NCBI RefSeq assembly: GCF_964204645.1
Contig: NC_134034.1
Span: forward strand, 434,001 to 498,000
Direction of reading: 5' to 3'
From: Tubulanus polymorphus
Lineage: Eukaryota; Nemertea; Palaeonemertea; Tubulaniformes; Tubulanidae
Length of the DNA stretch: 64,000 bases
Shown: positions 27,601-39,430 of the stretch, in pieces
Position numbering within the stretch: the first letter of the stretch is position 1
Layout: every line of letters begins with the position of its first letter
Translations under genes and position numbers: made by a program
Notes under the pieces: generated by a model
Databases searched by the model: none
Told to the model about the DNA's origin: nothing
The model's input: the letters and a program-made list of their open reading frames with translations, nothing else

Positions 27601-30600
27601 TTACTGATAAACTGCAGAGGAGAGGTTGTTGGTAATCCTAATCCTTTAATCTCGTATATCTGAAGTATTAATCCTAATCTTGTAGCTCAATTAATCCAGG
27701 TTCGATTGATTTTTCAAGTAAATGTGGTTTTGATCAGGCAGTAATGCAGGCCGGTGGGTACACTGTACTAACTGCTGGTATATACTGTCTATGGGTCTGT
27801 AGATCACTGTGTAGTGGACCATGGTCAGTCAGTGATTGAGTAACTAACTGACTGACTCTCAGTCACCTGACACCTCCACCTGTCAATTAGGGTTAGCCAG
27901 TGGCCAATCTAGCCCTAAGGTTAGGGTTAGCTCCTCCCACCAGTAACCCTAGGTTTCTGATTGGCTGACAACTGGGTGGGACACCTATTCATTGCCCAAT
28001 GCTGAATATTCAATGTAGGTTTTGATGAAAATGAAGCAATTTAGAGTGAAAGTCCTTGTGCTATATTTCATTTGAAAGGTCCAGGGAGAGTTTTGAAGGG
28101 TCCTAGGAAAGTCTAGAGGGGTCCTGGGAGTCTTGAAGGTTCTAGGAGAGTCTTGAAGGGTCCTGGGTGGGACCAACAAGACTCTAGAACAACTTTGAGA
28201 AGGATTGTAATATAACCAATGATGAAACACTTAGAGTTGAATGAAAATATAAAATTCCACATAATGAATAAAAAAAGATTAGTTTGTAACAGTTTCGCTG
28301 TTTCGCCCTGAGTCTGTTTTACTTGATGAGTCTCTATGTTCTGGATTGTAAATATAGTGTTATAACTCTGGATTCACTGGATAAATGTGAATTTTGATTA
28401 ATATTTTTCAGCTTGATTTTACGAAGTTGATCGTTCCCGGTCAGAAGTTGTATTCGTTACCGTTTGATGCCGTTTTACGCAACAATGTCGCGTTAGATTG
28501 TTACATGGGTGCGTGTTACCGGGCGTGGATTATACTCCGTTCATTCAAACACTCGTCGTACTCTACTCTAGTTTATATAATATTCACTAACATTACAGTC
28601 AAACTGTGGAACTAGGTTCAGGAATTTAAAGAGGCCAGTTGCACCATTCTTAGTAGGGGATCATTCATTTATTACGTTTAAAATTTGAATTTTTCAACCC
28701 CCCACCCCCTCTGTACGCAAAATCGGCCATTTTCTCATATACATTAAGCATTACAGTACGCAATTGCACTGACCCCTCCCCCCTCCCCTAATGCGCACGT
28801 AATAAATGAATGACCCCTAGTCAGTAACCTGTTTGTGGTTTAGTTTCACGACCGGATATTTTCACAAACCACATTGGTGGGTATAAGCCCATCCAATTAT
28901 AAAAAGCTAACCACCAATGATTAGGTAACTAACTACATTCTTGGCTGAGTTAGATTCAAACAGTTAAAATCAGTTTGTTTCAAATTCAAACAGCTCTCAG
29001 AACTGCGAAATTGTAGTCGTGTTGTTTAGAATATTTTAAGAACAATTTCGAATAAATTCTATTTTCTAATTTCAGAGTTTCTCACGACTATCGGCGCACA
29101 GGGTTATCTATTCTTCTGTTTTCATTGCGATGTAAGTACGCCCCCTATCCACCTGCCGCGTCTGCTCCCAACAGTTGACAGTTGAATTTGAATTTTAAAC
29201 CGATGTTTTATATTTGTATGATTTTGAACGTTAGGGTTTTCGTTCGATGGTTGAACAGCAAATGTCCGACGTTCATCAAAAACGTTTAAATAACGTTCAC
29301 ACAGAAATAGACGTGGAAAGCATTCGTAACATGGCTTTCTCAATCTATGAGCAATATCTCTCTGACAAGGTAAATCATCCATCCCTCCCTCTAAGCAATT
29401 ACTTATCCCTAAATCATCCATCCCTCTACACAATACTTATCCCTTTACTACTGAAAACTTACAAAGACACATGTCCTGAAATTCCACCCTAATCTACCTA
29501 ATCTAAGGAACCTGTCCTCAGGTTTCTTCCTTCTAGGGAACCTGCTCCCAGATTTCAGCTAGCACTTAAAGGTTGTTGTGTATTTCTGCATCTAACAGTT
29601 CCAAAAGAGGGGTGCAATGTATTCAAAGGAACAACATCTTAGTAAATAGAGCCCTTCGTGGTAACTTTCAATAGATAGCTGGTCACCATTCACACAGTTA
29701 AATGTATACCTTTCTAGGGTACCCACCGGCTAACTCACACAGTTAGTGATATCTCTCTAGGGTACCCACCGGCCGACCGGCCACACAGTTAGTGATATAT
29801 ATATCTCTCTCATTATTTTCAGTCATCTCAAAGAATCAATGTCGATGACGCGCTGATTAAACGAACGTACGAACGAATTAAAAACGGAAATTCTTACGTG
29901 GATGTTTTTGATGAAGTCCAAGCGAGGGTAAGGGTTACAGCTCTAACCACCACCGTCAAACTTAAACCACAATAAGTGTACACAAAAAGTAGTTTTAAAT
30001 CATAAAATTAGTCGTAAACTGTAAGATTGAGTATAGAATTGAGAAGATCTTACACTGGACTTTAAGCCATAACTATACATATAACCACTGATCTCATCAC
30101 CTCACTAACTGAAATATTTGTTGTTTTTTTTTCCCTCGGGGACGCGACAGGTTTACGACAAATTACAAGAAGATCATTTGTTCGTCGCGTTTAAAAAGAG
30201 TCAGAAATACATAGAACTTCTCGCTGAGTTGGATCTGTTGGAAGAAACGAGTAATTCAGATAATGAGATAGGTACGTGTGAACTCAGGGGCAGACGGGCG
30301 AAACATGGCTGACCTCTATAATCACCCTATAACATCATTAAATTTATCTATGAATGAAGCCTAGAAAGAAGTCTCCTCCTAAAAATCCCTCTTTGATATC
30401 ATCAAATTGTCTACTATTGATTTCATCTATATAAGGTTCTAGAAAAGATGTCTGCCTTCATAAATCCCCCTATGACATCATCAAATTGTAAATTGTATTT
30501 TGTAGAAGATTTCCCGTCTATACCGAGCAGTGTTAATGTAAGTATACTGAGTCGGACCGAGTCTAAACCGTGTTTAAACTCTCTTTACATTTTGTTCTAA

Positions 30601-33600
30601 ACAAAAAGAATTGAAATAATCTATAAAATCACTGTGCGATAACGAATGTTGCTATGGTTAACGGTTTCGTGTGTTGTGTGTGTTGTATTTTTAGTCAGTT
30701 GAAGATTTGAATTCATCGAAGGAAAGCATTTCATCGAATGAGTTACAGAAAAATAACATGAATAACACAATGATGAGTTCAACGAGTGCAGCAGCTTTAA
30801 CCTTTACACTGAAGGCTAAAATAACTCAATCTGGTAAAATATCCCTCTACCCCTCCCCTGGCTGGCCCTCTCCCATACCCCCCTCCCTCGGGCCTGACCT
30901 TCTCCTCTACCCCCTCCCCTTGGCTGGCCTCCCTCACTATCTCCTATACCCCCCTCCCTGACTCTCTCTACTGACTTTTAACGTTAACACTGAAGACTAG
31001 AATCACTTAATTCAGTAATATTGCCTATATTCTCAGACCGCGATCACTGATCACTGATAGTCTCAGACCGCGATCACTGATCACTGATCACTGATATTCT
31101 CAGACCGCGATCACTGATCACTGATAGTCTCAGACGGCGATCACTGATCTCTGATAGTCTCAGACCGCGATCATTGATCACTGATATTCTCAGACCGCGA
31201 TCACTGATCACTGATAGTCTCAGACCACGATCACTGATCACTGATAGTCTCAGACTGCGATCACTGATCACTGATATTCTCAGACCGCGATCACTGATCA
31301 CTGATATTCTCAGACTGCGATCACTGATCTCTGATAGTCTCAGACCGCGATCACTGATCTCTGATATTCTCAGACCGCGATCACTGATCACTGATATTCT
31401 CAGACCGCGATCACTGATCTCTGATAGTCTCAGACCGCGATCACAGATCTCTGATAGTCTCAGACCGCGATCACTGATCACTGATATTCTCAGACCGCGA
31501 TCACTGATCTCTGATATTCTCAGACCGCGATCACTGATCTCTGATAGTCTCAGACCGCGATCACTGATCTCTGATATTCTCAGACCGCGATCACTGATCT
31601 CTGATAGTCTCAGACCGCGATCACTGATCTCTGATAGTCTCAGACCGCGATCACTGATCACTGATTTCCTCGTACTATTGTTGTAGGTATCGCTCATGAT
31701 GAATCTAGTCAGAGAAAAGAGTACGCGTTGTACGCAGTGAATGTGATGAGAATAAACTATGATGGAACAGAAGAGGAGTGGCCTGTTTATCGGCGATATA
31801 GCGATTTCCATGACCTTCATATGACTATCAAAAACCAGGTATGTAACACCACAGACCCTACTGGCTGAAACTTTACACTAAGATTCCACAGTTGACTCTG
31901 AACCCAGTTCCACAACTCTGAACCCAGTTCCACAATTGACTCTGAACCCAGTTCCACAACTCTGAACTCAGTTCCACAACTCTGAACCCAGTTCAGCAAC
32001 TCTGAACTCAGTTCCACAACTCTGAACCCAGTTCCACAACTCTGAACTCAGTTCCAAAACTCTGAACCCAGTTCAACAACTCTGAACTCAGTTCCACAAC
32101 TCTGAACCCAGTTCCACAGTTGACTCTGAACCCAGTTCCACAGTTGACTCTGAACTCAATTCCACAACTCTGAACCCAGTTCCACTACTCTAAACCCAGT
32201 TCCACAGTTAACTCAGAACTCAGTTCCACAGTTAACTCTGAACCCAGTTCCACAGTTAACTCTGAACCCAGTTCCACAGTTAACTCTGAACCCAGTTCCA
32301 CAGTTAACTCTGAATCCAGTTCCACAGTTGTGTTAGTTTAGAGTTAACAATTCATTGCGATTAGTTAATTTCCAATGTTTTAAATGTAAACTCTGTCAGT
32401 CATAGAAAACTAATTATTCTAAAAACTCCACGATCCGCCATGTTTGATTATGTTGTAGTTTGAAGATCTCGCTGGGCTGCATTTTCCCGGTAAAAAAGCT
32501 TTCAATAACATGAGTAAAGAATTCGTGGAGAAACGTCGCAAGGATTTAGATTTATATTTACAATCATTACTACAACCGAATACACTGCTTCAACATAAAG
32601 GTCTCACGGACGTTTTGTTGAATTTTTTCGAGCCCGGACAGTGGGAAAAATGTCGCGGCAATTTAGTCCAAAGGGTGAGTTTACGTGGTTTAATGAAATT
32701 GTCTACAGTAGACTCCGCTCAAGTCCAGGGGCCAGTCGCACGGTCATGACTCAAGTCCAAAAGTGGTCTTAAATCTTAAGACTGGTCTTATGCTGTTAGA
32801 TTGGCTATAGAACTAAGTGGTCTTAAACTGGTCTTAAGTCTAAGCCATGACTATGCAACTGGCTCCAGGGACCGGTTGCATAGTCATGGCTTAGACTTAA
32901 GACCTGGCTAAGACCGACTTAGTTCTATAGCCAATCTAACAACTTAAGACCAGTCTTAAGACTTAAGACCACTATTGGACTTAAGTCACGACTGTGCAAC
33001 TGGCCCCAGGTCTTGTGACTTGTTGAAAGTGATATAGATGACATGACTTATCTGATGACTTAGATGAAGACTTTAAGCGAGTGAGAATAAGTTTCTGTTT
33101 GTTTTACAGATGAATAGTTCAATAATGAACCCGTTTAAGAATTCTGTACGCAGTGTAAGCAATGCCGTCAAATCCGTCCCTGAGAATTTAGTAGATGGCG
33201 TTGTTAAAGTAGGTGGCGGTATCAGTCGTCTGCCCGGGAACGTCGTGGACGGCTTCGGAAAACTGTTTACATCAGGAAAAACGGTAAGTGGGTGGCTCCG
33301 TGTGAATAACTATTAGAGGGTGGCTCCCAGAGTATTCACATCAACCATCATAGGGTGGCTCCCAGAATGCTCAAATCATAACATCTGCAACCATCATAGG
33401 GTGGCTCCCACAATGTTCAAATCATAACATCGACCATCATAGGGTGGCTCCCAGAGTATTCAAATCAACCATCATAGGGTGGCTCCCAGAATGTTCAAAT
33501 CATAACATCTGCGACCATCAAAGGGTGGCTCCCAGAGTATTCAAATCAACCACCATAGGGTGGCTCCCAGAATGCTCAAATCATTGCGTCTGCAACCATC

Positions 33601-35947
33601 AGAGGGTGGCTCCCAGAATGTTCAAATCATTGTGTATTATTGTGTAGATGAATTCAACAATACCAAATGAGATGAAAGACTCCGCGTCTGATGTGATATG
33701 TGATAGCAGTAAAGTAGGAGCGAGTTTAGATGAAGACGATGATGACAATATTCCTCTACGTATCATGTTACTGATGATGGATGAAGTCTTTGATCTGCGT
33801 AATAAAAATCAATGGTTGCGCAGACGCATTGTGGCCATCTTACGTCAGATCATTAAAGCTACGTTCGGGGATCGGATTAACAGGTACGTGCTGCCCCCTA
33901 CTGAACCATGATTGTCAGGAACAGTCTCTGAAAATGGTTGACTGTCCCCTGATTGTCAGGAACAGTCTCTGAAAATGGTTTACTGTCCCCTGATTGTCGG
34001 GAACATTCTCTGAAAATGGTTTGCTGTCCCCTGATTGTCAGGAACAGTCTCTGAAAATGGTTTACTGTCCTCTGATTGTTAGGAACAGTCTCTGAAAATG
34101 GTTTACTGTCCCCTGATTGTCAGGAACAGTGTGTGGGTTTACTGTCCCCTGATTGTCGGGAACAGTCTCTGAAAATGGTTTACTGTCCCCTGATTGTCAG
34201 GAACAGTCTCTGAAAATGGTTGACTGTCCCCTGGTTGTCGGGAACAGTCTCTGAAAATGGTTTACTGTCCCCTGATTGTCAGGAACAGTCTCTGAAAATC
34301 GTTTAATGTCCCCTGATTGTCAGGAACAGTCTCTGAAAATGGTTTACTGTCCTCTGATTGTCAGGAACAGTCTCTGAAAATGGTTTGCTGTCCCCTGATT
34401 GTCAGGAACAGTCTCTGAAAATGGTTGACTGTCCCCTGGTTGTCGGGAACAGTCTCTGAAAATGGTTTACTGTCCCCTGATTGTCAGGAACAGTGTGTGG
34501 GTTAACTGTCCCCTGATTGTCGGGAACAGTCTCTGAAAATGGTTTACTGTCCCCTGATTGTCAGGAACAGTCTCTGAAAATGGTTGACTGTCCCCTGGTT
34601 GTCGGGAACAGTCTCTGAAAATGGTTTACTGTCCTCTGATTGTCAGGAACAGTCTCTGAAAATGGTTTACTGTCCTCTGATTGTCAGGAACAGTCTCTGA
34701 AAATGGTTTACTGTCCTCTGATTGTCAGGAACAGTCTCTGAAAATGGTTTGCTGTCCCCTGATTGTCAGGAACAGTCTCTGAAAATGGTTTACTGTCCCC
34801 TGATTGTCAGGAACAGTCTCTGAAAATGGTTTACTGTCCTCTGATTGTCAGGAACAGTCTCTGAAAATGGTTTACTGTCCCCTGATTGTCGGGAACAGTC
34901 TCTGAAAATGGTTTACTGTCCTCTGATTGTTAGGAACAGTCTCTGAAAATGGTTTACTGTCCCCTGATTGTCAGGAACAGTCTCTGAAAATGGTTTACTG
35001 TCCCCTGGTTGTCGGGAAGAGTCTCTGAAAACGGTTTACTGTCCTCTGATTGTCAGGAACAGTCTCTGAAAATGTTTTACTGTCCTCTGATTGTCAGGAA
35101 CAATCTCTGAAATCTTTTCTGTATGAAATTGTAGGAAAATTGTCGATCAGGTCGAGTGGTTGACGTCTGCCGAACAGATGGCTGAATACGTGAAATCATT
35201 CAGGGATAACATGTGGCCTTGTGGAATATTAACAGACGTTAAACCGACCAGAGATTTAAATACGTGTATGAGGACGCGGGTAGCTTGTAAAACGAGGATG
35301 TTAGCCACGCTATCAGGTGAGTCCTCTCTTCCCTCTCTCTCTTCCCTCGCCCTCTTCCCTCGCCCTCTCTCTCTCTTCCCTCGCCCTCTCTCTTCCCTAG
35401 CCCTCCCTACCCTTGCTGTCTGATGAGCTGGCCCTCTCTCCTCTCCCTCCTCTCTACTCTCTCAGCCACACTATGAGGTGAGCTCTCTCTTCCCCCTCCC
35501 TCTCTTCCCTCGTCCCTCTCTCTTTACTCTCCCTCTCCCCTTGTTGTCTGATGAGCTGCTGAGCCCTGTCTCAATACTTCTCCTCTCTCTCTTTCCTCTT
35601 TAACCTAATTTGAAATCAATCTCTCTCCTCTCTCTCCCCCCTCCCTCTCTCTTTCTCCTTGTCTCTCACTCTCATCTCTCTTTCTTCATCTCAGTATTAT
35701 CTCGTGTACAGTAAGTGTTGATATATTTACAGATGAGATAAAGACACTGATGGGAACCGATACGACGAGACTCGGAGTTCATCGAGTATTTAACATGTTT
35801 CAACACGAATGCCTCAATCGACGTTTGGTTTACGTTTTTCTCGAGGGATTCCTCGAAACTTTATTCCCAGATAACAAATTCCGTGATGTTTTCCGTAAAA
35901 TACATTCTCAATCAGGTCGTGTGAAACCGGACGCCGGGATTTCCTGA
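24637..35947 (+). CDS. SNX13: Sorting nexin 13 (PXA-RGS-PX-Nexin_C)
   Basis: An endosomal membrane-anchored protein with phosphoinositide-binding PX and an RGS domain; vertebrate SNX13 is reported to act on G-alpha-s and in endolysosomal lipid balance. Coding exons: 24637-24764, 25023-25122, 25305-25394, 25712-25949, 26020-26127, 26213-26301, 26436-26519, 26638-26779, 27375-27478, 28412-28508, 29076-29131, 29235-29369, 29823-29927, 30151-30271, 30506-30537, 30695-30833, 31687-31838, 32459-32674, 33110-33283, 33648-33883, 35135-35316, 35733-35947. All phases close to 980 residues, the family's length. An N-terminal membrane hairpin is followed by PXA (about 85-280; DKRLTGANMIDEVLQ), RGS (about 365-505; IYEQYLSDK), PX (about 580-715; YRRYSDFHDLH) and Nexin_C (about 800-930; IPLRIMLLMMDEVFDLRNKN). 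The start is ambiguous: using the first ATG of the 42-bp array would add 98 residues. Confidence 0.95.
24776..24995. repeat. R79 repeats in SNX13 intron 1
   Basis: Two full units and partial copies (tgatgtcatagggggattta...ctagaagtgtctatagatca). The array starts about 10 bp after the first SNX13 donor site. Confidence 0.85.
25132..25263. mobile_element. Family A palindromic MITE-like element, degenerate
   Basis: It contains ttgtgagttaa arms, the gaaaatgaac centre and a right end acaattgtgggcggaactggatcc. The left end is partly duplicated. Confidence 0.6.
27173..27283. mobile_element. Family B-like palindromic element in SNX13 intron
   Basis: Ends GGGCCTGGTTTCAT and TAAAACTGGGCCC are near inverted copies, with inner ttaacc/ggttaa arms around a short centre. 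It is non-coding, and its termini are close to those of 39812-39920. Confidence 0.6.
28075..28172. repeat. Short tandem repeat in SNX13 intron
   Basis: About five copies of a 20-22 bp ggtcctaggagagtcttgaa-like unit. Confidence 0.75.
31031..31667. repeat. 30-bp tandem repeat in SNX13 intron
   Basis: About 21 copies of a unit containing gcgatcactgatcactgata and gtctcagacc, with period exactly 30 bp. The period is a multiple of three, so spurious long frames are open on both strands (31174-31686 plus, 31074-31820 minus). Confidence 0.95.
31880..32345. repeat. About 20-bp tandem repeat (ctgaacccagttccacaac) in SNX13 intron
   Basis: More than 20 copies, with the last ones gaining the gttaactctgaa arm of the family A palindromic elements. 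It looks like an amplified element end. Confidence 0.9.
32728..32866. mobile_element. Family C palindromic MITE-like element, first copy
   Basis: It begins GGGGCCAGTCGCACGGTCAT and ends with the inverted counterpart ATGACTATGCAACTGGCTCC. The interior has gttagattggctatagaac. It is followed at once by a second copy in the opposite orientation. Confidence 0.8.
32868..33007. mobile_element. Family C palindromic MITE-like element, second copy, opposite orientation
   Basis: It begins GGGACCGGTTGCATAGTCAT and ends CACGACTGTGCAACTGGCCCC. The interior gttctatagccaatctaac is the reverse complement of the first copy, so the two lie end to end, inverted, one base apart. Confidence 0.8.
33300..33640. 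repeat. Tandem repeat (agggtggctcccagaat) in SNX13 intron
   Basis: About eight copies of a 36-46 bp unit with agggtggctcccagaatgtt and caaatca, alternating long and short forms. It fills nearly the whole 364-bp intron and begins close to the donor, whose own sequence (gtgggtggctccgtg) resembles the unit. Confidence 0.9.
33905..35112. repeat. 41-bp tandem repeat filling an SNX13 intron
   Basis: About 29 copies of a 41-bp unit with gattgtcaggaacagtctct and gaaaatggtttactgtcccc. It occupies nearly all of the 1251-bp intron between exons 33648-33883 and 35135-35316. Confidence 0.95.
35317..35725. repeat. Pyrimidine-rich intron with a duplicated donor region
   Basis: CT-rich sequence. At 35461-35493 it contains a second copy of the preceding exon end plus donor (agccacactatgaggtgag, compare agccacgctatcaggtgag at 35303-35321). 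Confidence 0.75.
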
Positions 35948-35948
35948 A

Positions 35949-36135
35949 ACTTGCTGAGCGTGGGGATTCCCTGAGCACGGGGATTCCCTGAGACTCACTG
36001 AGCACGGGGATTTCCAGAGACTGAGCGCGGGGATTCCCTGAGCGTGAGGATTCCCTGAGCACGGGGATTCCCTGAGACTCACTGAGCGCGGGGATTCCCT
36101 GAGACTCACTGAGAGTGGGGATTCCTTGAGACTCA
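35949..36135. repeat. Tandem repeat just after the SNX13 stop
   Basis: About nine copies of a unit containing ggggattccctgagcacg and tgagactcactgag. It starts within the last codons (GISstop region), so the 3' end of the coding sequence borders the array. Confidence 0.85.
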
Positions 36136-39100
36136 GCCATTGGTGAAAATGTAGATATCTTTAATCGGCCTGTGTCTTAAAAACTGATATTCACTTGTAG
36201 CAGAAACCATTGGGGGGAATGGGGGGTCGGTCGGGAGGATGGGGGGTCGGGGGATATCTCGGGAAAGGAAATTCTCAAAAACAACATTCATTCCGCGGTA
36301 ATTATTTTAATAAGAAAAATGAACCAACTGTAAAAACGACAACAATTGTAAAACATATTTTAGCTGATGTTTTTAATGTATAGTTTTATTGCATATCAAT
36401 CTGTAAATCGTTGAATTATGTGATTATTAATATTAATATTAATATTATTTGTGGCCAGTTTTGTAGGTGCTTTGAGAAATGTCCGCTGGGTTTGGTTTCA
36501 CTAAAAAAAGGTTAAATTCGAATTTTTGTCGTAATCGCTATTGGTTACTTCATTTTGTCGATGAGGACAACAATTCATACTTAAACTGTTTTAAGTTGAA
36601 AGGTTTTTGCGAAACGAGACCCTAAACGAGAGAAGCTCCGGTTTAGAATGTTTTAGCTTCTGTTTTATTGTATTTATACAAGATATTCAATAGTTTTCAA
36701 TACGTGATGAATTTCAACTCATTTCGGGATTGTCGATATTTATCTTTAATCGCGTTGGCGAAACTCAGGGTTTTTACAGATCAGGGGATTCCAGATTCAT
36801 TTTTCCCTGTTGGTAAAACTGGGGAAATCTGACTTTTCTTGAAACTCTAAGAAAAGTCAAGGAACTTAAATTTTTGTTAAAAAAACCCCCCTGAAAATAT
36901 CTTATAATTCGAACAGGGAATTTTGGTCAAGAATCAGAAATATCGGGACATTTTAAGATTCTCTGATCTGTAAGAAGCCTGGTAATTCGTCTGGTTGGTT
37001 GCTATGGTTATTACTGTGATACGTGCGTCTGCCAGTTCGAAAACGATGATAACATATAAGAATCGTCGTCATAGCAACATTTATTTGATTTTAGATATTA
37101 TTCGGGTCGTTGATGTCGGTTGAATTCAAATATCGCGATGAATTTCGATTCAATTAATTTTTTTTTCTGAAAATCGATTTTAAAAGATCTTCGTTGATAT
37201 TGTTCGTCGGTGTTGTGCATGTAGAAACCTCGTCTAGAAGAGATATGTCCGCCTCCTTATAATCACCCTATGACATCATTTTATCGGTAACCAATTCGAT
37301 CAATCCACGTAGATGATATGATGATGTCATAGGTGGAATCACGGAGGCAGACATATTTTTCGGGCAGGGATTGTGTATGATTAAGTTTTTCAGAGTATTT
37401 TATTTTTGCATAATATATGAAATTGTGTAAGGATAGGGGGGAGTAGGGAGTAGGGGGGAGTGAGGCCGAGGGGGGGTTACATGCGTTAGTATGTATAACC
37501 AGCCAGTATGACCTACCAGATAGAAGCTTACACGAATTCATGACTTAAATTAATTCAATCATTTTGATTATGAAGTACTTATAATTAATAGGAAGCTTAC
37601 AGTGGCAAGTGAGTAATATTGTTCAGTTTCCACGAGTGATATTTGTATGATACGTGTATTTTATTCATTTCCTTCCATGACGTAGAAATTTTCTCACTGA
37701 ACGTGAATTAATTGTTCTTAAAATGGAAGCATTTTGAGTTTTGTTAATGTGGGGAGATATTCAACAGCAGTTTCAGGGGGGAGTGAGGGAGCTGTGTGTA
37801 CTAATGTATAAAACCATATGGATGGAAGGGAGGAAACACCGGGGGGGGGGGGGTGAAGATTAGAATAATGTGATAAATCGAAGACCTTTTAAAACTTATG
37901 ATTGTTTTTAGAATTCTGTTAGGTTAACTATAGCTTTAAACACAAATTGAGATTGTCTTGGCCTTAGTATTTGTTTATTGTAAGGTTTGTAATTTGTTTG
38001 GCTTTACGTGAATCTAATTAACCCTTTCCATGCGGCTACCTATCATTAGTGGCTATTTAAAATATATGTACTTAGAGAAACACAGAGTCATCTATCAGGG
38101 GTCCTGTGGGGGTTACAATTCCAGAGTCAGGGGGTCCTGTGGGGGTTACAATTCCAGAGTCAGGGGGTCCTGTGGGGTTACAATTCCAGAGTCAGGGGGT
38201 CCTGTGGATTTACAATTCCAGAGAATCAGTTGGTTAACTTCAGTCCACGTGTCTGGAAACTAGGAACTACCTGCTGCCATGTTTTGTCATACGGTGCACC
38301 ATTAGGTAGTACAGTGTACGGTGTACCATAAGGTAGTACAGTGTACGGTGTACCATTAGGTAGTACAGTGTATGGTGTACCATTAGGTAGTACAGTGTAC
38401 GGTGTACCAGTTTTGAGAGTACCGGGTATAAATATATGTATGGGTATTTTGTGAGGGGGGGGGGAGGTAAACTGGCTGGAATTATTTGTTATAAGAAAAT
38501 ACATGTTTACTGCACACATACTGTAGTCAAAAATGTTACAAATAAAAAATTACTATTTCATGTAGGTTAGTCTCATTGTTTCCTTCGTGGTACCGATATA
38601 CACCAGCTGCACGATTTCTGGCCTTTTCGGACACCAGTGCCGTGGATAAAGCCTCTCAGGACACTGGCACCCCTCAGCTCAGGACACCATCAGCCCCCTG
38701 GACTTAAACCCATTGAAAAGAAGCATGAGGCACCACAGTCAATAGGGCGTTAAAAGGTTCCACAGCAGGTCAACGAGCTCTTCAACAGCAACCCTTCCTC
38801 GATATAAAACCCTAAACCGACGTTACAAACAGTCTCTGTTGTATTTACACAATTTATTCGGATTCTTATAAACAAATATCACAACAGCTCAAAAACGGTT
38901 CACAATATTACGTACAATACTTCTATATATATTTACATCTGAGTTATAAAGCTTTCGTTCGTTTTTCAGTTTGTGAGCGAATTTAAAACAAAAATATATT
39001 CTCACAAAAAATACTGTCTCTCTTAAACGATATCGACGGGTATTCAAAATAACAAATGATTTCATTCACGAGAATCTCGACTAGATTATCGATATCTAAT

Positions 39101-39430
39101 TCATATTTTGATTTTTCTGATTTGAATCAAATGCTTTGAAGTACAATCCGGGTTAAGTAAACAATAAAGGAGGTCACATAGAAATAGATAAAGCCTTTCT
39201 CGAGGACGTCAGATAGAAATAGCTTCCTTCACCTCGCCTCATAATTATCTGAAATAGAATTAGGAATCTGTCCGACTCGCTGCGAGGTCAGAGAAATAGC
39301 TTCCTCTTCTTTACAGAGAGGTTGCTGACAAAAACATACCTCCCTTTTTACTCCCGGGGAACGTAGAAAGAATTAAGCGGAGCCAACCTCGGTATAAATC
39401 ATGAGGGCAAGAACACAATCAGGGGTGAAA
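36136..39430. other. Region between convergent SNX13 and GPR155 genes
   Basis: It holds SNX13 3' UTR sequence on the left and GPR155 3' UTR on the right (a TTTATT hexamer near 38850 could be the GPR155 poly(A) signal). R79 fragments lie at 37220-37350, and G-rich tracts near 36215-36255 and 37435-37475. Small tandem repeats are at 38092-38215 and 38290-38411. No coding exon is supported. Confidence 0.55.
38290..38411. repeat. 27-bp tandem repeat, four copies
   Basis: The unit contains ggtgtaccattaggtagtac and agtgtac. A separate repeat with cagggggtcctgtgggggtt lies just left at 38092-38215. Confidence 0.85.

Noticed and set aside
31074-31820. Long minus-strand frame (248 codons) and its plus-strand partner
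   Set aside because: The 30-bp repeat period is a multiple of three and lacks stops on both strands; it is intronic in SNX13.
33905-35112. 41-bp direct repeats considered as a CRISPR-like array
   Set aside because: There are no spacers between units; it is an intronic minisatellite.
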